Under the pieces are notes generated by a model that was given only the letters and a program-made list of their open reading frames with translations, was not told the DNA's origin and searched no databases. Shown one piece after another: positions 1-5,221 of a DNA stretch of 5,477 nt (the first letter of the stretch is position 1; each line of letters begins with the position of its first letter). Source of the DNA: Gemmatimonadota bacterium. GTDB lineage: Bacteria; Gemmatimonadota; Gemmatimonadetes; Longimicrobiales; Gaopeijiaceae. Made by a program: the position numbers and the translations under genes. Location: positions 1-5,477 of the forward strand of contig SKVI01000084.1 of the NCBI GenBank assembly GCA_007129525.1, written 5' to 3'.

Positions 1-377
1 AGGGCGTGGCCTTCGGGGCTGACCAGGGGCGCCCCCGCGTAGAAACGGATCTCGGGTCCTCCGGTCACAAGGGGGTTGCTGCGGAACCGGTCGTCCTTTG
101 TCGCGTCCGACACGACCAGGAGGTCCGGTTCGTGGATGGCGTGGGCACAAAAGGAGATGGCCCGGTCAGACTCCTCCAGCGCCCATCTGTGGCGGGACTT
201 GAACCACTGTCGCTCCTCGTCCACGAGCGTGACGAGAGAAAAGGGAGCTTCGCAGATGAGTGCCGCCAGCGCCGTCGCCTGATCGTACGGCTCCTCCGCC
301 TCCGTATCGAGGACACCGTACTCCTGGAGCGCCCTCAGACGCTCGGTCTCGTCCGGTGGAAGGGGAGGAGGCTTCAT
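1..377 (-). CDS. GAF-domain sensory/signalling protein, N-terminal part (runs off left edge)
   Basis: An open frame on the minus strand starts at ATG 377 and continues past base 1, giving 125 complete codons plus a partial Leu codon. The protein opens with a Pro-rich stretch, then a helix ending in YGVLDT. The motifs LVTLVDEERQWFKSR (about residues 48-62), SFCAHAI (75-81), LLVVSDAT (86-93), DDRFRSNPLV (95-104) and IRFYAGAPL (110-118) follow. This series is the signature of the GAF subfamily found at the N-terminus of many bacterial histidine kinases, diguanylate cyclases and PAS/GAF sensors. The GAF fold probably binds a small ligand or chromophore, or acts in dimer signalling, in the cytoplasm. 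The output domain lies outside the window, so its activity is unknown. The same frame is open back to ATG 443, just after a TGA, but family resemblance begins at 377. Neither start has a strong Shine-Dalgarno sequence. The family call is firm; the exact start is less so. Confidence 0.85.
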   Translation of the reverse strand, partial: MKPPPLPPDETERLRALQEYGVLDTEAEEPYDQATALAALICEAPFSLVTLVDEERQWFKSRHRWALEESDRAISFCAHAIHEPDLLVVSDATKDDRFRSNPLVTGGPEIRFYAGAPLVSPEGHA

Positions 378-538
378 CTGGGTCTCGACCCTGCCCTGAG
401 TGAAGTAACTGGGGAGCCGTACGCTTGACCGTGCCCATGACATTCAGAAGCTACAGTCTTTTCACCGCGGCGCGCAAAGCCTTCCGAGCAATCTGCCAGG
501 CTCCCTTCTCCCACATCGCATCCGCAGCTTCTGGGAGC

Positions 539-1070
539 TCAGTCCTCGGGCTTCGGAGGTCCCCAGTTCGCCCGGGCGTCTTCGACCCGCTGAGCCACGA
601 ATGCCGATTGCTCGCCCCGGCGTCAGTGCTCCGGCAGGGTGCTCGCGAAGGTGAGCCAACCGATGGGGCCCAGATCGCTCTCGGAAAGGTACATCCCTCC
701 GGTGGCCACGGGCACTTCTCCATCCAGGGCCAGATAGAGGTGCCATCGCTCCGGTCCGTGCAACAAAACCCCCGGGTCCAACCGCACCACCCACAGCTCC
801 GATCGGGCGGTAGCCACCTGCCAGGAGGACCCCACGTACTTCGCCCACCCCCGCAGGCGGATGACCGCACCTGGGACCTGCGACCTCCACGAACCCGTCC
901 GGCTCCACGTGCGGAAGAAGCTGGAGCATCCAGCGCCGGACTCCGGCGCCCTCGTAATGGGCGTCTGCACGATCCAGCAGGGCCTGGAAGAAGTCTTCGT
1001 ACTGGGCCAGCTCGGCCGCCTCGAGGATGCGTTCGAGGTCGGCACCGCTGGGGAGGGAGTCGGGAGACAT
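539..1070 (-). pseudogene. Decayed GNAT-family acetyltransferase (frameshift, in-frame stop, probable internal deletions)
   Basis: No single frame is intact. From ATG 1070, frame A gives about 64 sensible residues, including AELAQYEDFF and AHYEGAGVRRWMLQLLPHVEP. Near 865-885 the sensible reading moves to a second frame, consistent with one extra base or two missing. That frame gives LRGWAKYVGSSWQV, RWHLYLALDGEVPVATGGMYL and GWLTFASTLPEH. It then meets TGA at 623-625 and carries on in the same frame as RRGEQSAFVAQRVEDARANW, ending at TGA 539-541. STLPEH-x-RRGEQSAF is a GNAT acetyl-CoA-binding motif (R/Q-x-x-G-x-G/A), so the TGA most simply replaces an Arg codon (CGA to TGA). About 176 codons remain, while relatives as I recall them are roughly 260-290 residues. 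The likely gaps lie after YEDFF, between VVRLDPG and ERWHLY, and between VEDARA and NWGPPKPED. The last looks like the C-terminal tail joined to the motif A helix. The deletions are inferred. No ribosome binding site is evident at 1070. Confidence 0.78.
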
Positions 1071-1252
1071 GGGAGATCCGGGGGTTCTGGAGTGGGAGAA
1101 GGTGAAGTGGGCAAAGCGCGTGGATCCTCGGCCGCAGGACCGTCGGAGGGGAACCCTGGCTCGGCCGCCCTCGGTACCATACCCTTGGGATGACGATGAA
1201 CCGCCCCTGCTGGACGAGCCCAGGATCGCCGCCCCCGCCACCTTTGCCATTC

Positions 1253-1744
1253 ATGCCTGACATTCGGCGCTTTCAGCCAGGCGACTGGCCGGCCGTGTGG
1301 AGCATCCTCGAGCCCGTCTTCCGTGCCGGGGACACCTACGCGGTGGACATGGAGGTCTCCGAGGAGGCCGCCCGCAAGCTGTGGGTCACCTCGCCCACCG
1401 CCACCTTCGTGTTCCGCGACCAGGGCGAGATCCTGGGCACCTATTACATCAAGCCGAACCATGCCGGGCCCGGGAGCCATGTGTGCAACTGCGGCTACGT
1501 GGTGCCACCCGGCGCCCGCGGCCGGGGAATCGCAACCGCCATGTGCAAGCACTCTCAGGAGGAGGCCGTCCGGCTCGAGTTTCGCGCCATGCAGTACAAC
1601 CTGGTCGCGTCCACCAACCGCGGGGCGGTGCGTCTCTGGGAGAAGCTGGGCTTCGAGAAGGTGGGCACCCTCCCCGGAGCCTTCCGCCATCCCCATGAAG
1701 GATATGTGGACGCCTTCGTGATGTTCAAGCAGCTCCAGAAGTGA
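1253..1744 (+). CDS. GNAT-family N-acetyltransferase (Mpr1-like subgroup)
   Basis: This 163-residue protein is a complete single-domain GNAT enzyme, expected to transfer acetyl from acetyl-CoA to an amine in the cytoplasm. The N-terminus IRRFQPGDWPAVWSIL is the usual beta1-alpha1 start. The central strand is GEILGTYYIKPN (58-69), followed by HVCNCGYVV (76-84). The pyrophosphate loop is R89-G-R-G-I-A94. Motif B is QYNLVASTNRGAVRLWEKLGF (114-134), and the tail is GYVDAFVMFKQL. The KPN...HVCN.GY, NLV..TN and WEKLGF...G..PGAFRH pattern resembles the subgroup that includes yeast Mpr1, which acetylates azetidine-2-carboxylate. The true substrate here cannot be read from sequence. The frame is open back to ATG 1190, but the extra 21 residues are a Pro-rich, non-GNAT stretch, so 1253 is preferred. 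Neither start has a Shine-Dalgarno sequence. By hand count about 88% of codons end in G or C. The gene diverges from the dead GNAT gene and converges on the CPBP gene. Confidence 0.9.
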   Translation: MPDIRRFQPGDWPAVWSILEPVFRAGDTYAVDMEVSEEAARKLWVTSPTATFVFRDQGEILGTYYIKPNHAGPGSHVCNCGYVVPPGARGRGIATAMCKHSQEEAVRLEFRAMQYNLVASTNRGAVRLWEKLGFEKVGTLPGAFRHPHEGYVDAFVMFKQLQK

Positions 1745-1801
1745 CGGCGTCACCCGCCGGGCTACGGGAGCCCCCTGGCAGGGTGCCCAGAAAGCGAGGT
1801 T
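1745..1801. terminator. Hairpin-bearing spacer between convergent genes (possible bidirectional terminator)
   Basis: The 57 bases between the stop of the plus-strand GNAT and the stop of the minus-strand CPBP protease hold two GC-rich inverted repeats. The first is CGGCG-TCACC-CGCCG (1745-1759), starting directly after the GNAT stop. The second is CTGGCA-GGG-TGCCCAG (1775-1790), with one bulged C. Neither is followed by a T-run on either strand, so a classical intrinsic terminator is not shown. Position between convergent genes is the main support. Confidence 0.3.
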
Positions 1802-2677
1802 TCAATTCGATCGTCCTCCCGGAGGGTGGGTGTGGGTAGTTCGGCGAACCCGGCCTCGATCTCCGACCTGCCCGCCGATCCACACCAGGGCCAGGAGCCC
1901 TCCCACCGCGGCCAGGGAGAGGGCTATCACCCCCGCCGATGATTCCGGCAGCACGAAGATCGCACCCGGGTCCGTGACCAGCCCCACCACCACCATGAGG
2001 ACGCCGTTCCAGATTCCGTGGAGCGCCACTCCGGTCCAGATAGAACCGGTCAGGTATACGGCACTTCCCCACACCACCCCCATGGCGAAGGGCATGACGA
2101 GAAAGCCCACATGCCCATACCAGGCGTGGACTACGGCGAAGGCCAGCGCGCTGCAGAAGATGGCCGACGCAGGCCCCAGGGTTCGCTCCAGCGGACGCTG
2201 AATCCAGCCGCGAAAGCAGAACTCCTCGATAAGGGGTCCCATCACGACAGCGTAGGCCGTGAGAACGAGCCATCCACTCCGAGTGCTCGCCAGCTCTTCC
2301 AGTTGGTTCGGTCCGGACGGCGCGACGGGTGAGTGGATCGCCCCGGTCCACAGTTGGAGAAGGCCACCGACGGCCAGGCCGAAGACGATCATCGGCAGCC
2401 CGGCCAGCACAACCCATTTCAGCGCCGGCCCGGGAGGACGGAGCCGCACGATGGCGGCGGCCCGGCCCCGACGTCCGTGGGAACCCCGGCGCAAATGGAG
2501 CGCCACGAAGGCAAGTACGCATGCGGCGAACCAGACCAGCGCCGGGACCACGGGCAGGAGAAGCCCGATGGAGGCCACCGCCACCGAAAGGATGAGGAGC
2601 ACCACGCCGATGGCGACGTCGCCCGCCGCGGATCCGCTAAAGTGAATGAGCCTCCTCCTCCTTTTCATTCCGCGCAT
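1802..2677 (-). CDS. CPBP-family intramembrane metalloprotease (CAAX protease/bacteriocin-processing type)
   Basis: This 291-residue membrane protein carries the three CPBP (Abi, PF02517-type) signatures. EExxxR is E151-E-F-C-F-R156 in GPLIEEFCFRGWI. FxxxH is F180-A-V-V-H184. HxxxN is H220-G-I-W-N224. These residues form the catalytic/metal site of Rce1-like glutamic or metallo-proteases that cleave peptides within the membrane. Hydrophobic segments at about 20-40, 44-62, 86-108, 136-150, 168-186, 188-208 and 249-268 suggest six to eight spans. The N-terminus is strongly basic (KRRRR) and the C-terminus is polar and Arg/His-rich. The substrate is unknown; bacterial members process bacteriocins, act in immunity or handle signalling peptides. 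No peptide precursor is visible nearby. ATG 2677 and ATG 2668 are both possible and neither has an upstream Shine-Dalgarno sequence. The AGGAGGAGG that looks like one lies inside the coding region, downstream of both. It converges on the GNAT gene and follows the dehydratase on the same strand after 88 bases. Confidence 0.92.
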   Translation of the reverse strand: MRGMKRRRRLIHFSGSAAGDVAIGVVLLILSVAVASIGLLLPVVPALVWFAACVLAFVALHLRRGSHGRRGRAAAIVRLRPPGPALKWVVLAGLPMIVFGLAVGGLLQLWTGAIHSPVAPSGPNQLEELASTRSGWLVLTAYAVVMGPLIEEFCFRGWIQRPLERTLGPASAIFCSALAFAVVHAWYGHVGFLVMPFAMGVVWGSAVYLTGSIWTGVALHGIWNGVLMVVVGLVTDPGAIFVLPESSAGVIALSLAAVGGLLALVWIGGQVGDRGRVRRTTHTHPPGGRSN

Positions 2678-2738
2678 GGGAGGCGGCGTAATACTGGGTC
2701 TTCATCAGTCTCTGAGAGTCGCCCTGTTTTCCGTTTGC

Positions 2739-2753
2739 CCGGTGGCCCACCGG
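2739..2753. terminator. Perfect GC-rich inverted repeat downstream of the dehydratase gene
   Basis: The 15-base sequence CCGGTGG-C-CCACCGG is a perfect inverted repeat with a single central base. It begins 12 bases after the TGA of the dehydratase (minus strand) and lies about 60 bases upstream of the CPBP start. As RNA it could fold with a slightly larger loop. On the minus strand it is followed by GCAAACGGAAAAC and not by a U-tract. It could therefore be a terminator-like hairpin, an operator, or chance in GC-rich DNA. Confidence 0.3.
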
Positions 2754-2765
2754 CGGGTCGCCAGC

Positions 2766-3746
2766 TCAGGTGCCCATCAGCACCTCGGCGAGCCGCTCGG
2801 CCGGCAGGTTTCCTCCGCTCAGCACGCCCACGACCTTCCGTCCCCGGAGCTGGTCCCGCATTTGGAGCGCCGCGGCAAGAGGGGCCGCGCCCGCCCCCTC
2901 GGCCACGAGACTTGCCTCCGTGGCCAGGAGCCGGACGGCCCCGTCGATCTCGGCATCGGGGACCAGCACGAAGTCGGCAAGCCCTTCTTGCATGACCTCC
3001 ATCGGAAGGGCGAAGGGGACCCGGGTCGCCAGCCCTTCGTGCCGGGAGTCCATCCGGGGGTGGGGTTCCAGGTGACCGGCCTTCCACGCTTCGTAGGCCG
3101 CCGGCGCTTCCGCGGACTGGACGCCGATCACCTCCGTCTCAGGTCGCAGGGCCCGGGTGACCACGAGATCGCCCGCCGCCCCGCTTCCCCCGCCCACCGG
3201 AACGAGCAGGACGTCTGCGTCGGGGAGCGCGTCCAGCACCTCCAGAGCCACCGTGCCCACGCCTGCCATGTGGAGGGGCTCGTTGGCCGAATGGACATAG
3301 CGGTAGCCTTCCCGGGCGGCCTCCTCCTCACACGCCTCGCGCGCCTCGTCGAAATCGCGGCCCACCCGCCGGACCTCAGCGCCCAGCGCCTCCATTGCGG
3401 AGAGCTTCACGGGGTTCGGGTCCTTGGCGGGCACGTAGATAACGACCCGGACCCCGAACAGTCGTCCGGCGAAGGCCAGGGACTGCCCATGATTCCCCGT
3501 GGACGAGGCCACGATCCCGGCCTGCCGCTCCTGATCGGAGAGGCGAGCCACGAGGTTCACCCCTCCCCGGACCTTGAATGCCCCCACGGGCTGCAGGTTC
3601 TCGCACTTCACGTAGTAGTCGCACCCCAGCCGCTCGGAGAGCTTCCACGAGCGGACCAGCGGGGTGGGTGGCAGATGAGGCGCGATCGTCTCCCGAGCGG
3701 CGCGGACATCGTCGAGGGTGGGAGGAGGGGGCGACGGCGAATTCAT
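2766..3746 (-). CDS. PLP-dependent threonine/serine dehydratase-like enzyme (fold type II)
   Basis: This 326-residue protein matches the catalytic domain of fold-type II PLP enzymes such as threonine ammonia-lyase, serine racemase and hydroxyaspartate dehydratase. KCENLQPVGAFKVRGG places the Schiff-base lysine at K58. STGNHGQ (82-88) is the substrate carboxylate loop, GGGSG (185-189) is the phosphate-binding loop, and S310-G-G-N313 contacts the pyridine ring. An AEGAG segment (282-286) is also present. The expected reaction is alpha,beta-elimination of water from a hydroxy-amino acid, giving a 2-oxo acid and ammonia in the cytoplasm. The length fits catabolic (TdcB-type) enzymes. No C-terminal ACT domain is present, so isoleucine feedback is unlikely. 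The loop reads AFK and GGGSG where classical IlvA/TdcB read SFK and GGGG, so a related hydroxy-amino acid could be the substrate. The ATG is supported by GGGAG six bases upstream. It lies 50 bases after the VOC gene and is probably cotranscribed with it. Confidence 0.9.
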   Translation of the reverse strand: MNSPSPPPPTLDDVRAARETIAPHLPPTPLVRSWKLSERLGCDYYVKCENLQPVGAFKVRGGVNLVARLSDQERQAGIVASSTGNHGQSLAFAGRLFGVRVVIYVPAKDPNPVKLSAMEALGAEVRRVGRDFDEAREACEEEAAREGYRYVHSANEPLHMAGVGTVALEVLDALPDADVLLVPVGGGSGAAGDLVVTRALRPETEVIGVQSAEAPAAYEAWKAGHLEPHPRMDSRHEGLATRVPFALPMEVMQEGLADFVLVPDAEIDGAVRLLATEASLVAEGAGAAPLAAALQMRDQLRGRKVVGVLSGGNLPAERLAEVLMGT

Positions 3747-3752
3747 GACGGA

Positions 3753-3757
3753 CTCCC
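3753..3757 (-). promoter_or_regulatory. Ribosome binding site of the dehydratase gene
   Basis: On the minus strand GGGAG lies six bases before ATG 3746. This good spacing supports the chosen start and suggests translation of this gene independent of the upstream VOC gene. Confidence 0.6.
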
Positions 3758-3796
3758 AGGGCAGAATGAAGATGGCTCCACAGTGGGACGAAGGCC

Positions 3797-4597
3797 TCAG
3801 CCCGGCATCAATGCCAGATACGCGCCCACGGGGTCCCGGACCACTGCATACCTGTACTCCCCACCCTTCCCCTGGACCACCTGGACGACGTCGCCTCCTT
3901 CGTTGCGCACCCGACGGAGGCTTTCGGCCAGGTCACCCACAGGCAGGTAGATGAGCCAGACAGGTGGTAGATCCGCGTTCACGCCGCGGGCATGGCAGAC
4001 TCCCGCAATCACGGTTCCATCTTCACCGAGCATGTTGTAGTCGGCGTAGCGCTCACCCCCGTCCTCCATCTCCACATTCTGGGCTGACCAGCCGACGACC
4101 TTCGAATAGAAGTCCCGGGTCGTGGAGGCGCCGGAGACCGTCAGGTCAAGCCAGTAGATCCGGCCCACAGGCGCCGCCATGTCGGGCAATGCGACCCCGT
4201 CACCTAGGGAGATCGCCTCCGCGGGAACGACAGGGATGATCCCGAACGCCGCCCCGTTCGGGTCGAGTAGCACCGCCCATTGGCTCTTCCCGTCGTCATC
4301 CTTCGCATACATCAGCACGCTTCCCCCCAGATTGATCGCACGGTCCACGCTGGCCGCCACGTCGGCGACCTGGATGTGCGGCATCCACTGGAGCGGAAGA
4401 TCGGCATACTCCGCGCTGCGCTCTCCCAGGCCGATGACGGGCATGCCCAGATTGTTCATCAGATCTTCTTCGCGCCAAAGCGGATTCTCGCCCGTGCTGA
4501 GCACACGCGAGTAGAATCGCACCTCCGGCTGGTGCTCGGGGACGGCGATATCGGCGCTGAGGACGGCGCCGACGCCAGGCACGAAGGGTTCGCTCAT
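3797..4597 (-). CDS. Tandem two-domain VOC (glyoxalase/bleomycin resistance-type) protein
   Basis: This 266-residue protein holds two vicinal-oxygen-chelate modules. Domain 1 (about 10-122) has VLSADIAVPEHQPEVRFYSRVL, a middle strand WMPHIQVADVAASVDRAINLGG and the closing WAVLLDPNGAAFGII. Domain 2 (about 126-264) repeats the plan with IYWLDLTVSGASTTRDFYSKVVGW, VWLIYLPVGDLAESLRRVRNEGG and AVVRDPVGAYLALMPG. The repeated F-Y-S-K/R-V-x-G/S, GG and DP-x-G-x-x-x-x-x-x-P landmarks define the fold. Such tandem proteins resemble mycobacterial Rv0577-type proteins. Members may be glyoxalase-like enzymes, dioxygenases or binding proteins, and the metal ligands here are too uncertain to choose. ATG 4597 is preferred because GGAG sits nine bases upstream. 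The frame extends to a TTG at 4612, which would place that ribosome binding site inside the gene. It lies 21 bases after the methyltransferase gene and 50 before the dehydratase, suggesting an operon. Confidence 0.88.
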   Translation of the reverse strand: MSEPFVPGVGAVLSADIAVPEHQPEVRFYSRVLSTGENPLWREEDLMNNLGMPVIGLGERSAEYADLPLQWMPHIQVADVAASVDRAINLGGSVLMYAKDDDGKSQWAVLLDPNGAAFGIIPVVPAEAISLGDGVALPDMAAPVGRIYWLDLTVSGASTTRDFYSKVVGWSAQNVEMEDGGERYADYNMLGEDGTVIAGVCHARGVNADLPPVWLIYLPVGDLAESLRRVRNEGGDVVQVVQGKGGEYRYAVVRDPVGAYLALMPG

Positions 4598-4606
4598 GAG
4601 TGGGAT

Positions 4607-4610
4607 CTCC
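4607..4610 (-). promoter_or_regulatory. Ribosome binding site deciding the VOC gene start
   Basis: On the minus strand GGAG lies nine bases before ATG 4597. It argues for 4597 over the in-frame TTG at 4612, which overlaps the upstream side of this site. Confidence 0.5.
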
Positions 4611-4618
4611 AAGCCGGA

Positions 4619-5221
4619 TCAAGGCAGATACACAATGACCGGAATAATCTCGCTGAGCTTCGCCCACTCCAGGAGATCGGCGACCACAAACACCAGAGGG
4701 ATTGCCAGAGCATCTCGAAGACCTGAGCTGAAGCGCGGCATATCAACCAGCCGCTTTCTCGTACCGAGTTCGTCCTGTAGGCGTGATTTAAAGGACGGAA
4801 TCAGCATTGGGACGCGGCGGCTGTATTTCTCATACTCCTCACCAAACAGGCGCAGGAGCTTCCGCTCCTCCGCACGCATGGTAGGAAGATGAGACATCAG
4901 AAATACCAACGCGAACATCGCCGCAAGCGCGAGTGACTCAAACGCAAGTCCCGCCCCTATGAATCCAGCCAGGCTGAATAAGTACAAAGGGTGTCGCACC
5001 ACTCGGTAGGGCCCGTCCGCTACCAGCACTTCGTCCTTCTTTCCCGCTATGTACGCCCCGGCCCACACCCGTCCACCCATGGCCACGAGCAAGAGCACCA
5101 ATCCGGAAGAGGCCAACAGACGATCCCATATCGACCCCTCAGGGTGAAGATGGTGCGAGAGAATCGCAAGGATCACGACGGGCACCAGAAGAGCCCGGGT
5201 AAGCCGTAGACGCTGATTCAT
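4619..5221 (-). CDS. Isoprenylcysteine carboxyl methyltransferase-like (ICMT/PEMT family) membrane methyltransferase
   Basis: This 200-residue integral membrane protein has the C-terminal signature shared by ICMT, PEMT and related SAM-dependent methyltransferases. The parts are GPYRVVRHPLYLFSL (70-84), EERKLLRLFGEEYEKY (118-133) and RVPMLIP (136-142). Hydrophobic segments at about 8-24, 35-58, 78-112 (probably a hairpin) and 172-199 anchor it. The G-P-Y-x-x-V-R-H-P motif and the E-E...Y region form the SAM/lipid site in known structures. Bacteria lack CAAX prenylation in the eukaryotic sense, so the acceptor is more likely a phospholipid, quinone-like or other small hydrophobic molecule; it is unknown. 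The start at 5221 is chosen because AAAGGA precedes it closely and the family N-terminus fits. The frame stays open upstream to TTG 5443, but that 74-residue extension resembles nothing I know. By hand count only about 64% of codons end in G or C, with ATA, TTA, AGA and AAA used, unlike the GNAT gene. It is first of three closely spaced genes. Confidence 0.87.
   Translation of the reverse strand: MNQRLRLTRALLVPVVILAILSHHLHPEGSIWDRLLASSGLVLLLVAMGGRVWAGAYIAGKKDEVLVADGPYRVVRHPLYLFSLAGFIGAGLAFESLALAAMFALVFLMSHLPTMRAEERKLLRLFGEEYEKYSRRVPMLIPSFKSRLQDELGTRKRLVDMPRFSSGLRDALAIPLVFVVADLLEWAKLSEIIPVIVYLP

Noticed and set aside
623..625. TGA read as selenocysteine or another recoded residue
   Set aside because: An Arg fits the motif, there is a separate frameshift in the same gene, and no selenocysteine hairpin is evident downstream. 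Simple inactivation explains it better.
1190..1252. Start of the plus-strand GNAT gene at ATG 1190, possibly leaderless behind TACCAT
   Set aside because: The added 21 residues (SPGSPPPPPLPF and similar) do not resemble any GNAT N-terminus, and no convincing -35 element pairs with the -10-like TACCAT at 1175-1180.
623..1753. A 376-codon minus-strand open frame across the GNAT gene and the pseudogene
   Set aside because: The part antisense to the GNAT gene has no recognisable protein. Only the end (about 626-877) is real, as the second-frame part of the pseudogene.
1802..2677. Bacteriocin or peptide-pheromone system around the CPBP protease
   Set aside because: No small precursor peptide, ABC exporter, kinase or regulator gene lies beside it. 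The neighbours are metabolic, so a peptide system is not supported.
2646..3950. A 434-codon open frame on the plus strand
   Set aside because: It lies antisense to the dehydratase and its neighbours, is rich in His/Arg/Gly/Pro, shows no domain, and arises because GC-rich genes rarely have stops in the opposite frames.
3797..4597. Bleomycin resistance gene call for the VOC protein
   Set aside because: The true resistance proteins are single-domain, about 120-140 residues. This is a tandem protein of 266 residues, so a drug-resistance role would be over-reading.
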